This document shows positions 45,797 to 56,430 of a stretch of 64,000 nucleotides of DNA, one piece after another. This DNA comes from Pseudoscleropodium purum (taxonomy: Eukaryota; Streptophyta; Bryopsida; Hypnales; Brachytheciaceae): contig OZ017799.1 of NCBI GenBank assembly GCA_963969395.1, forward strand, positions 18,912,501 through 18,976,500, given 5' to 3'. The notes beneath the pieces are model-generated. The model searched no databases and was not told the origin of the DNA. It saw only the letters and a program-made list of their open reading frames with translations. Made by a program: the position numbers and the translations under genes. Every line of letters starts with the position of its first letter. Positions within the stretch are counted from its first letter, which is position 1.

Positions 45797-48700
45797 TCAA
45801 TCTCTTTTGGTTACAAAGCTATTGTATGATAATGATTTTGTCAAGAAATTTGCTTGTTGGTCAGTAGTTGGAATGTAAAGTACATGTATTTGTTTGGATT
45901 TTGACACTTCATGGATATAATGATGTTGTATCTTTATATGTTTCGTTCTTGCATGCATTACAGGATTGGCTATGAGTTTTATGCAAGATTGATTGTCACT
46001 AAAGAGTTCACTAGGTTTTGCACAATGAAGTCCCAATTCACTAAGAAGTTGTTGAAAATGAACTATATCTTTTGCAACATCAGTTAGAACTCTATACTCA
46101 GACTCAATGCTAGATAGTGATACTATGGGTTGGAGTTTGCTACTCCAACAGACACTTGAGGCTCCTACTTTATGAACTATCCCTAAAATTGATCATCTTG
46201 TGTCTATATCACACCCCTAGTCAAGGTCTGCATAGCTTTGAAAATCATTGACAACATCCCTTGGCATAAATAGTCCATAATCATGTATTCTACTCAAGTA
46301 CCGAAGTATTCTTTTTGCCGCTTGAAGGTGAGCAATTTTGGCTTTTTCTACAAATCGAAAGACACATCCCATCGCAAAATAGATGTCAAGCCTTGTATGG
46401 GTCAAATAGAGTAAACTTCCGATAAGGGATCTATAAGCAATTGTATCTACTAGGTCTGTACCCATATTCTTGTGTAGTTGTGCATTGGGGTCCATTGGCA
46501 GTTGTGTTGAATTACAATCTTGCATTTTGAATTTCTTTAGCAATTTCATGATGTAGCATTTTTGTCCAATGAATATGCCAATTGAACTTCGGTGAATTTC
46601 TACTCCCAAATAGTAGATGGTATTTTCTAAATCACTCATTTCAAATTCACGTTGAAGTTTAGTCTTTAGTTGTGTTATTTGTTCTTGATTGTCACCTGTA
46701 ATCAATAAGTCATCAACATAAAGTAACAAGATGGTCATTTTTCCATCTTGTTTCGAGTAATAATGATTTGGGTCGCTTTCACTGCGAATAAGTCCTTGAT
46801 TTAATAACCGAGTATTGATTCTTTCATACCAAGCCTTGGGAGCTTGTTTTAATCCATACAAAGCTTTTTCTATTTTGCATACCTTGGTAATATCACCGAC
46901 GTTGGGAAATCCATCCGGGATTTCCATAAATATGTCTTCAATAATTATTCCGTTTAAAAAGGCCGTAATGACATCCATCTGTAATAATGACCAATTTTGT
47001 TGGGTGGCTAGTGCTAATATTAGAAGAATAGTTGACCATCACAACTGGCACAAAGATGTCTTGATAGTCAATTCCCTCTTGTTGTTGAAATCCTCTTGCA
47101 ACTATCTTGGCTTTCAACTTGTCAATTCCACCATTCGTATTTTTCTTCATCTTAAATATCCACTTTGTAGTGATAGGTGTCTTGTTAGTGGGTTGATCAA
47201 CTACATGCCACGTTCGGTTCCTTAAAATAGAATTAATCTCACTTTGAATAGCACTCTTCCAACCTTTTTGTCTAATCACAGTGTTGAAGTCAAGTGTTTC
47301 GACATTTAATTTGGAGACAAGAGTCCAAAAATCTTGCAGCTTTACAAAGGGAGTTCTATTGTGGGTGGGATAATGTCTGAAAGGTGGTCCAACATTTTTG
47401 TCTGCAGGCATGGGTCGTTTCTGTTTTTGGTTTGATTTTGGCATTGGTAAAGAACTTGGTGATGATGGTTCCAAGATACTAGGTTCATTTGATGAGCTAG
47501 AAAGGAATGGCTCTAGATACTCGAGTTCCTAAAATTCTTGGGTTTGGATACTTTCAGCGCCTGACCTTTCGATGCCTTTAGTGTCAACATCTTGGCTTTG
47601 GTGCTGTGAGTTGTGAGATTCTATGGCTACAGGAAGACTAAAGATATCATCTATAGGAGTTTGGATTCGCAAGTAGTGGAATCCAACTTTGGATTCATCA
47701 AAAATAACGTCTCTATTAATAATAATTTTTCTATTGTGAGTGTCGTAAAGTCTATATCCTAATGTTTTGGTGTCATACCTTAAAAACATGCACCTCTGTG
47801 ATTTGCTATCAAGCTTGAATCTATTTTCCTTTGGAATATGTACGTATGCTAAAGATCCAAAAATTCTCGAATTTGAAACGTTGGGCTTTGTACTTGAATA
47901 CTTGGCTTCGAGAGTTTGTCCATTGTTGGCTCTTGTAGGGCTTTTGTTGATGAGATACATGGCAATTGCTATTGCCTCTGACCATAGATAAGTTGGAAGT
48001 TGGCAATCATGTGAAATACTTCTTGTATGTTCGATAATTGTGTGATTTCTTCACTCAGAGATCTTGTTCTGTTGAGGCGTATGTGCTTGAGTTAGTTCTT
48101 TGCGTATTCCATGAGTGCTACAATAATTTGAAAATTGTCTTGATAAATATTCTCCTCCTCTATCATATAGCAATACTTGAATTTTGTTCCCTGTCTCGTT
48201 TTCTATCATTTGTTTGAAAGTACAAAACTTTGAGAAAGTATTGCTTTTGTGCTTGAGAAGATATACCCACCTTTTTCATGAAAAATCATTTGTGAATACA
48301 AGCACAAAACGAGAACCACCCAATGAAGCTTCTTGCATGGGACCAATAAGATCCGAGTGAATACAAAATCTTGGTTTTTTAAAACGATTAAGCATTTGAT
48401 GTGGAAATCGCTCCCTACGTTGCCTTCCGGCAAGGCAACATTGACACACAAGTTGTTGTCGGTTGATATTGGGAAGACCATCAATATTTCCCGTATTGGA
48501 TAAGAAATGAAGGCCTGCATGACTAAGATGCCCTAGGCGTTTGTGCCACAAAGTAGCAGTATTTGAATGTGTTGCCGATAATGTATGCAAAGTATTTTTA
48601 AAGCAGTACAATCCATTTGACAGGTCTCTGTAGCTAGAGACTAGAATGTAATCTTGATCATCAAGTATTCAACATTGTTTGTTTGAGAAAATCACCTTGT

Positions 48701-48960
48701 GTCCACAATTAGCAATAGCACCAACAAAAATCAAGTTTTTTGTCATACTTGGGACATATAAAACTAAACTCAAGTTTATTGATCCTAATTCAATTTGCAC
48801 AATTGCGTTGCCAATTCCCTTTACAGGATGAAATTCACCTCCTCTTGTTTTAATTTCTCTAATCTCTACATCTAAGGTACTAGGTTGATGATTGAGCTTA
48901 TGATAATCAATAGCTATATGCCCTGAAGTTCTACTGTCTAAGTACTAAGGACCATTATCC
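45797..48960 (-). pseudogene. Copia Pol: protease, integrase, RT, RNase H
   Basis: In minus-strand order: a protease-like segment near 48930 reads YLDSRTSGHIA, where the catalytic DSG has become DSR. The pre-integrase zinc site and core follow (LWHKRLGHLSHAGL, CQCCLAGRQRRERF, HSDLIGPM; 48611-48276), then the integrase C-terminus (MYLINKSPTRAN, GSLAYVHIPKENRFKLD; 47960-47529). RT spans 47474-46217: the N-terminal part (WKSAIQSEINSI, TKWIFKMK, VARGFQQQEGIDY), a frameshift near 47050, then MDVITAFLNG, ALYGLKQAPKAWYERI and the catalytic YVDD at about 46711-46722. RNase H (46036-45797) retains SDNQSCIKL and RTKHIKIQHHYIHE. Several stops and frameshifts make it non-functional. Confidence 0.92.
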
Positions 48961-49031
48961 CATGTAGTGTGATAATATGGGTCATAGTAAGATTGAGTTA
49001 GATGTGAATTAAAGAACTCAACGGAATTGGC

Positions 49032-49262
49032 CAGGGTTGACAAATCAATACGTCCGCCCTAACATAGCGTCCGTAACCCGGACGTCCGGACGCCATCGGA
49101 CGCAGCGTCCCTCCCGCCGTCGGAAGGCGGATGGGTAGGGCAAGGCGGACGGGGCGGTCTCGGCGAACGCTGCGTCCGCTGGGACCGCAAATGTCAGCGG
49201 ACGCTGCGGACACAACGTCTGCGCCCGGACGTCCCGGACGTTCGACTATCCTGTCAACCCTG
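49032..49262 (-). mobile_element. GC-rich hAT-type MITE, copy 2, nested in Copia
   Basis: 231 bases from CAGGGTTGACA (49032) to TGTCAACCCTG (49262); the 11-bp ends are exact inverted repeats. It is flanked by an exact 8-bp duplication GAATTGGC (49024-49031 and 49263-49270). The interior is GC-rich, full of GTCCG/CGGAC words, and aligns to the reverse complement of copy 1 at 14719-15013 along its length (for example GTGTCCGCAGCGTCCG). It sits inside the Copia element, so it moved after that insertion. Confidence 0.92.
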
Positions 49263-49275
49263 GAATTGGCAAAGT

Positions 49276-50449
49276 TTGTACCTTCTTAAGAGTTCCCTTC
49301 AGCCTAACTTTCTTGCTGCTAATTTTGTAAAGATTGACAATTTCTTGCCATATGTCCAGGCTTTCTATAGTTATAGCAATATATCGGAGGTCTGTTTCCG
49401 AAAAAAGGTCTATAGAAACCTCGCCCAGGGTACCTACGACCTAGATATCTCCATCCTGGATAGCCACGGATCGGATATTCCCTCCCTCAGTGAAACTGGA
49501 ATTGGTCTCCGCGTCCCTAGTTTTGCAATTGCTAGCTCTCTTGTTTGTGAGTGGCTGCAAGTGCCTCTTCCTCTTCCATATGTTACAAACAATGTTGCCT
49601 GTAGTGTCATTCTAACATTGAAAAAGCATTGAGTTTCTCAAATGACATTGTCGCATTCAAATGAGTTAGATTTTGAATCGTACTTTTGTACGATCTCGGC
49701 AGCCCATTAAGGACTATTTGATTGATATTGCGATCCGATAGCTTCTCTCCCATGTTGCTAAGGGGATTTTTGAGCTCTCTTGCTCATTTGATGTATTCCT
49801 CAATAGATCTGCCTTTAGACATTTTTAACGATTGAAGCTAGCCCATTAACGTGAGAATTTGGGATTGATCTCTCGACTAGAATTGATTATTCAAAGCTTT
49901 TTAGAATTGAGCAGGATTTGAGAGATCTACAATCATATCAACTAAGTCATCAAAAACTGAAAGCAATATGAGTCTGCATGCCAACACTTTCTTCTTCTTA
50001 AGTTGTGCTTCGGTGAATGTTTCACCATCGACTGAAACTAGATACACACTATGATTCTATTTTTCATTTGTAATCCTTCAATAGCCTTCTGCCCTCAACA
50101 CAATTTTCATCTTGATCGACCAAACGTAATAGTTTGTCAATCCTTTTAGCTTGTTTGTTTTTGTAAAGGCTAAGTTTGAGTCTTTTGCCATTTCTACTAT
50201 CTTAATACTATCTAGATCTTATCAATTCTAAGGACATTGCTTTACTAGATCAATCTTCATCCTCTAATGGTGTTCTAATTCTCTGTGACAATAGCTCTGT
50301 GAGCTATGCTATTTCTACAATCTCTCAATTATGATCTCTCAACTAGAATCTTTCAACCACAATCTCTCTGTAGGTTCTCACTTCAATATCCTCTAACTTG
50401 TTTGCAATGTAAAGTATCACTCTCAGTAAGTCTATGCTTTAGGCAAGTC
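49276..50449 (-). pseudogene. Copia Gag remnant
   Basis: Region between the MITE and the primer-binding site, heavily broken. A zinc-knuckle relic is legible at about 49340-49382 on the minus strand: CYNYRKPGHMARNC, in which the second Cys of CCHC has become Tyr. Upstream pieces resemble the Copia gag UBN2-type core but contain many stops. Confidence 0.6.
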
Positions 50450-50461
50450 GCTTTGATACCA
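50450..50461 (-). promoter_or_regulatory. Copia primer-binding site (initiator tRNA-Met)
   Basis: On the minus strand TGGTATCAAAGC directly follows the CA end of the 5' LTR. It differs at one base from TGGTATCAGAGC, complementary to the 3' end of initiator tRNA-Met. Confidence 0.85.
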
Positions 50462-50675
50462 TGTTGAAGCAACCTCTAAATAGACACTAGTAGTTCTGAA
50501 TGACGCACCAAATTCATTGAACAGTGCCATATAAGTACAGGTGATCGACGATCAATGAATCGATAATATTGGAGACAAAATGAACGAAGTTACAATAACA
50601 AATAAAGTATCTAGATCTATTTGTACATGAGATAAGAACGTGAAGTTGAAGCAACGCAAAGAATGATATCCAACA
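50462..50675 (-). repeat. 5' LTR of Copia element
   Basis: 214 bases with the same ends as the left copy. The target duplication AGTTG follows at 50676-50680. Confidence 0.9.
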
Positions 50676-50798
50676 AGTTGCATGGATGTTCCATGGCGAT
50701 GATGTCAATTCAATTTACGAGCTAAAGTTACACGCAGCTTGCCAACTGTCAACTGGACCCTAGAATAGTTTGATGGAGGTATCGCCTCTTTACTCTTG

Positions 50799-51196
50799 CG
50801 CCCCAACTTTGTGTCCCTCGCTCGGTGTATTCCATCTGGTCACGTGTAAAGTAGTGCAACGAGCCTCTTGTAGAGGCAATTTTGCCCCCATGTTTTATGC
50901 CTAGGGAAAATGTAGGAATTTTGAATTCATATTCGCATTTAGAGACCCAAAATTTTGAGTTCATATTCGCATTCAAAGACCCCGAATTAGCCACATAAGG
51001 TATTAACAATACAATTTATACGATATAGAATATAGGTTTTTTTTTGTTTTACATTCACCTTTAGCTACCTTGGACCTCCACAAGAGGCTCGTTGCACTAC
51101 TTTAGACTCAATCATTCCATCCCCGGGTGTTTAACGTCTCGCCTCATTATCCGTGCGCTCCCGCTCCCCATCCCTCACTTGGTGCATTCCATCTCC
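50799..51196. repeat. Direct repeats flanking the 50.8-kb MITE
   Basis: Segments at about 50799-50838 and 51157-51196 match in direct orientation: GCGC followed by TCCCTC(G/A)CT(C/T)GGTG(T/C)ATTCCATCT. They lie outside the inverted ends of the MITE by roughly 10 and 50 bases. They are too long to be a target duplication and may reflect an older local duplication. Confidence 0.55.
50847..51104. mobile_element. MITE with ~25-bp near-perfect inverted ends
   Basis: TAAAGTAGTGCAACGAGCCT followed by CTTGT (50847-50871) is matched by its exact reverse complement ending at 51104; with one mismatch pairing reaches GAGG/CCTC. If the outer TA pair is the target duplication, the element would be Tc1/mariner-like. 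The interior carries two tandem ~34-bp units around TTCATATTCGCATT(T/C)A, with AAAGACCCC. This internal motif is shared with the foldback element at 39554-40068. Confidence 0.75.
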
Positions 51197-51934
51197 AAAA
51201 GCACCTCCTCAACTAGTTGTGATCCAAGGCTTCGGGAGCCACCATATCGATCAGGACCAACAGCTAGAGTTGCAAAGAGAGTTGTGTAGTGTTGTGACTA
51301 GAGTCCAAGTTGAAGTAGGGTCATACTTCACATTGCCATTGCTACTTCAATCTAGTTCGTTGTTGGTTGTGGATCAAAGATCAGCTCAGCTGGATCCCAT
51401 TAGATGCCTCTGAAAGACTTTCAATTATAATATATGCCCTCTTTGTTGACAACGCGTCCATAGAAATAGTAGTGCAATTGTACGTACTTCGGTATTGCTG
51501 CGTTCATTTGCTCACTCTCCACTGCAAGAAATTTATGTGTTGTGTCATATCTCTATAGTTGCTTGACTTGGTGACTTGATCTGGAACTTTTCTTATTTGA
51601 TAGTCATTGCTGGAATAAATATTTTGAGGAGATTACCAAGTGGAAATTGTGTGCAACCACAAATACAGTTTCTAAGCCATTTGTATATTGATTGACTTAT
51701 TGTGGTTAAGTGCATAAGGTTGCCTCCCCTATTTGCACTCAATTTCTTTTTGATCAACCATCGACCATCTATTGTAGGGCTTGATTTTGAAACCCACCAC
51801 CAAAGTTTTTATGATGAGTTTAATGTAGAGAATCTACAATATGTGTAATGCCTTGTGAGTTTGACATTTCATCGCAAACTTCATGTTTTTTCTATTTGTT
51901 TTTATTTTCGTTCTAAAGAGATGTATAGACTATG
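51105..51934. other. Intergenic DNA, no gene
   Basis: Short overlapping plus-strand frames (51092-51558) show no domain. The sequence becomes AT-rich toward 51.9 kb. Confidence 0.35.
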
Positions 51935-53965
51935 TTGGTACCCAATTGGGGTTTATCCAAATAATAGTTAAGTTCGTTCCAAGGAAGGTCTTATACATAG
52001 GAATATCTCTAATATAGTGAATTCATAAGTCATTGCAATCTAAGCATAGAGAAAACTATTTAATTACCACACACAATTTGTATTACTCCTCACATAATAA
52101 ACTAATTACACAATTTGGCACTCCACTCTTAATAGCCACAAGAGTTTAGTACTTTTCCAAATTGGATGATCTTCAATCTTTAGCTTGCAGTCTTTCAAAT
52201 CGGACTCCACAGAAACTACTCGGTCTTTCACCTACCAACTTGGGCTCAACATCACAGCTCTCCATCTTCCGTTTGCTGACATCTCACCAACTTGGTTCCC
52301 TTAATTCCTATTTGCTTAACATACATCACATCACTCCTTATACCCAGACTTTTCCTAATTGGAATTAACCAACTTGTAACTCCTTCTTAATTAACGTTAT
52401 GTTCTACCAATTAGGACACTTAAATCATTCGCAATTATCCTCACAGTCCAACTCGGACAAAACTACAACGACACACTAATCAAACCTCCCATTTGGTTTG
52501 TAATAAAATCTCATTGATGCACTCCTAAACTCCAACTTGGAAAACATTCTTAACAATCATGCAACAAATCTGTTTCTTTACCAACTGGGGACTTGATATA
52601 AAGTATCATTGCTTTCCATCATTAACACCTACTAGGAATAAATTGACCATACAAACTGGTTCCTCAATTACTCCAATTCGGATTCTAAAGCAACACCACA
52701 ACTTATGACACCAACTTCCGACTTGGACTCAGACATCAATTACAACAAATAAAATACTCCAAATAGGACCAGATAAATCACATGCACTACACAAATTACA
52801 TTCCCGATTTGTAACACAAAATAGACTTCCACACACACTGCACTGAACACCAATTTGACAAATAATTCTTCTTCATATAATGCCGAATTGGTGAAAATAT
52901 CACCGTTACTACAACTTGAGCTTCCAGCTTTCAAATTTCAAATGTCAACTATCTCCACTGCACTCTAATAATCTCTAAGTCCTTTCTTCTAATTTCCAAT
53001 TGGGACTTAGCCTTCTTAACCATAAACATCCTAATTCCCAATTAGGACCACTTTGCTTCTCACTGTTCACTCCAACTTGTCTACTTCTCATCTACTCGGA
53101 TAATCTCTTCAACTTCCTGCAAGTTCACTCTCTCCAACTAGGAAATATTAACTCTTGTTGAAACTACTGCTACACTCATACATTCACAAACATTCTTCAC
53201 TCCAACTTGATTCTCCCACTTGGAACCATTCTCCACATTCAAACCGAATTCTTCCTGCACAGTGCACTCACTGCACAACCAAACTTCTCCGACTAGGACT
53301 AACTCATCACCATTCACTCGGACAGATTTAGCTCCTCATTAGGACTCACACAACAATCAAACATTCAAAAACAAAATTACACACAAAAATCAAAAACATA
53401 CGCAACCAACTTGGACTGGGACACAACTGGGCTTCACTCAACAAACGGTCCCCACTAATGAACACAAATCCAGCCCAAATAGGAAATTCCAAACCAGCGG
53501 TTACTCACGCAGAGAGAGACAACCTAACTACCTGCAACCCACTTTGGACTGAACAACCACCATTAAGAAATAACCGATCCACCTTGTTAACTGTAGCCTA
53601 ATTGGACAACTGATCATTCTAATTGGAATTCTACACTGCCAACTCCCCACTTACTACCAACTAGGAAATATTCCACAATTAGTCAAAAACGACCTACTAG
53701 GAAATATCCTCACCAGCACACACCACAGCTTGGATCTTCTCCATCTCCTTCCATTATGAATCCCATTTAGATTTAATGAATTTGATTGAACATTCAACTC
53801 CAAGTTGGTTTACAGACCCCAAAAAAATATACTTGACTTCCTTCCAATTAGGCTAAAATATACACAAAAACACCCAAATTGGAAAATCTACATACAAAAT
53901 CATAAGGAAAAACTCAAAACATTCACCAAAAACTCAAACATTAAACTCCAACTAGGACATCTACA
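51935..53965 (+). repeat. Motif-dense zone: degenerate CCAA(C/T)T(T/A/C)GGA words
   Basis: About forty words of the form CCAACTTGGA, CCAATTAGGAC, CCAACTAGGA, CCAACTCGGAC or CTACTAGGA occur over 2 kb, all in the same orientation and spaced irregularly about 30-70 bases apart. Examples lie near 52238, 52288, 52407, 52449, 52530, 53000, 53037, 53136, 53290, 53408, 53660, 53845 and 53948. The plus strand here is rich in A and C and poor in G, and most GG dinucleotides fall inside these words. Sequence between the words is not alignable as a clean satellite. There is no coding frame. It could be a very old tandem repeat in which only a core was kept, or a clustered protein-binding site. Function unknown. 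Confidence 0.6.
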
Positions 53966-54698
53966 AGATGTGATCTGGATAGATGTCTTGTTTTAAGCAT
54001 TGGTGCATAAAGTAAGACTCATGCAGGGGACTAGGTTTGAGAGACCCGCACTATCAGCTTTCTAGAATCTTGATTTTGAAGGTCTTTGTAGAGCTCCAGA
54101 AATTGTTACGCTCATTGTTTTCCATGCTTTTTTTTCTGCATTGAATATGATGTGGTCAGGGTGTAGAAGTTCTAGATGGTAAGTATAGAAGTTCTTAGGC
54201 AATGATAAATCTTGCTCATATTTTCACATGAAGATGCTAAATGAGTGACGATGTTGAACAAATGTTGCATACATTTGTGTTTGTGATAGTCGTCAATTTC
54301 TTTTGCCTCTTGTAACTTCATGTCAACAATATTATCCGTAATAGTGGCCTTAGCTTGTCCGAAATTAAATACTTGTAACTAAGAGCTTGACACTGATGTT
54401 GCCTTACAACATGGTTTGAAGATTATTGCATGTCAAGTAGTAGTGCTTTAGATGAACAACATAGTTTCAAAGCACATGCTATAAAAAAATTAGGATAAGT
54501 ATATTTTTACTTGAAAGATTAGGATAAGTATGTTGTGCACTTTCTCCTTGTACGAAAGTAATACATGATATGTAGGACTTGTAGCTTGAGGGTAATAAGA
54601 TGAAAGGAATCAAGCATCATGTTTAAATTCATTGATTCACCTCAAACCTTGCAATACTAAACTAACTCTATTAAACATTCGGTAAATGTAAACAAGCA
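53966..54698. other. Intergenic DNA, no gene
   Basis: No recognisable feature. It may include the upstream region of the kinase relic. Confidence 0.35.
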
Positions 54699-56430
54699 AT
54701 GGAAGACCAACAAACTATGGAATCCACAATGATTGTTTTTTATAATACAAAAGAACATTTCGAAGCTTCATCATCAACAGGCCTATATTGGACCTCTATT
54801 GACAATGTACCACAATCTAGAGATAATAACGTTCGTATATTACCAAGGAGGAAGGTATCAAAATTTAAGAGCAATCAAGTTCAACTACACAAGCAAATTG
54901 GTGAAGGTGGTCAAGGCAAAGTTTACAAAGGGAATCTTTTCCTAAAAGAACCAAACAACAAAGAATGTACAATATCGAGTTTGCAGTGTGCTATAAAGGT
55001 ATTTAAGGGCGAGCTTCTTGAAAGCCGCTTTGTTTAATGGTTGGAAGAGCTCTTTACTTTTTATACGGATTGCCATTATATTTGCAAATTCTATGGCTAT
55101 TTCACTTACAAGGATTCCTTTTGCCTCGTCATGGAAAAATATAATTTCAATCTTTGTGAATGTATTGATAAGCATATGAAGAAAGGAGTTTACAAGGGAA
55201 GACCTTTTCATGGCCCTATTGCAATGGGGATCATCATTAAACTTGCAATAGGCATGGCTTATTTGCATCTACTCAATATTTTACACCATGATCTCAAGGC
55301 AAAGAACGTTTTTGTTATGAATATTAGTGAAGATGATGATACTCCAACAGTTGGATTTTTGGTGACTTTGATATTTCACCTACAGTTTTTAGAACAGGTT
55401 TTTGGAGAGCTCTTGAAATCTTGTAAGGGTTAAAAGACATGGCACATCTCTGTAATTCGAGAGGTGTTGACACAACTATTCATAGAGACCTGATGTGGCC
55501 CTTCCATTTACAATAAAATCGGATGTTCATAGTTTGCAATGACTTGCTATGAAATTTTGATAGGTCATGTTCCATTTGAGGGTGTTAGGATGAGCAATTA
55601 TGATGTGTTTTTGTCTGGTGAGAGGCCAAAGCTACCTTCAAATCTCAATCCCAAAATGAAGGAATTATTGAACAAATATTGGCATTGTGATCCTAAAGCT
55701 CAACCATCCTTCACTAATATTGTATCAAAGTTGAAAGGTTTTGTTCAAGGAATACAAGCATATACTCCAATATTCGATAGTTATAACGTTGAAAGCGTTT
55801 GATTGAGGAATTCTAGCCTTGAATCCAATTTCTTGGAGTTGAAAGAATTGATTCATGCAATTTCTAACAAGTACAACCAAGAGGACTTTGCTATATGGGC
55901 TGTTGCATTTGGTGATGCTATTGAGTAGTTTAAGGTCCAATTTGAATTGCAATCATTTTTAAAGCAACTTGTGCTTCCATCCTCTAAGGGACTTTCAAGG
56001 CTTATATTATTCAACACCATTGACTTCACGTGGGATATGTTCTTTGTTACATGTCCATTCTTTATTCTTGAGCATATGCCATTTTGCCGACTCATGCAAG
56101 CAATTTTTATCGACAAAATGTGAGAAGGTTATGTGGTTAATAATATTGATTTACCAGATAATCTTGTTCTGAAGGAACTTGCAAGTTGGAATTCTATTTG
56201 GAATGCTAAGGAGGAAGGGAAACAAAGACGACTTCAACCTTCTACACTTGTAAACCGACATGATATATGTCATGAAGTACTTACAAGCAAGCATGACACT
56301 GGAAGAAACCGTGATGAAGCATGTGACGTATGTAAGCACTTACCATTTTATGCTCCCAAATCTATTATTTCTACATTTTTTTTATATAGCATGGACAAGT
56401 ACACATCCTTGAAAAGTGTGTTTCCATAGT
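54699..56430 (+). pseudogene. Protein kinase pseudogene (bryophyte-expanded type)
   Basis: Kinase subdomains appear in order: the glycine loop IGEGGQGKVYKG, the ATP-lysine region AIKVFKGE, then after a TAA (55035-55037) WLEELFTFYTDCHYICKFYG, LVMEKYNFNLCECI and the catalytic loop as HHDLKAKNV, where the usual Arg is His. A shift near 55360 moves the frame; GDFDISPTVFRTGFWRALEI replaces DFG and APE with DFD and ALE. The original frame resumes at 55539 (MTCYEILIGHVPFEGV to KYWHCDPKAQPSF). Downstream in-frame pieces (LKELIHAISNKYNQEDFAIW, FKVQFELQSFLKQLVLPSS) continue a C-terminal region to about 56400. Stops, two frameshifts and lost catalytic residues indicate an inactive copy. Confidence 0.85.

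Larger units (their letters stand above)
44980..50675 (-). mobile_element. Ty1/Copia LTR retrotransposon, decayed, with complete ends
   Basis: Two LTRs (44980-45196 and 50462-50675) frame a 5.7-kb minus-strand element. An exact 5-bp target duplication AGTTG lies at 44975-44979 and 50676-50680. Domain order is the Copia order: gag, protease, integrase, RT, RNase H. A primer-binding site matching initiator tRNA-Met abuts the 5' LTR (right end), and a polypurine tract abuts the 3' LTR (left end). The LTRs differ at roughly 11 percent of positions, so the insertion is older than the chromovirus. All reading frames are broken. A GC-rich hAT MITE is inserted between gag and protease. Confidence 0.95.

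Noticed and set aside
51935..53965. CRISPR-like or regular satellite array
   Set aside because: The words are short, degenerate and irregularly spaced, and the genome is a plant nuclear one.
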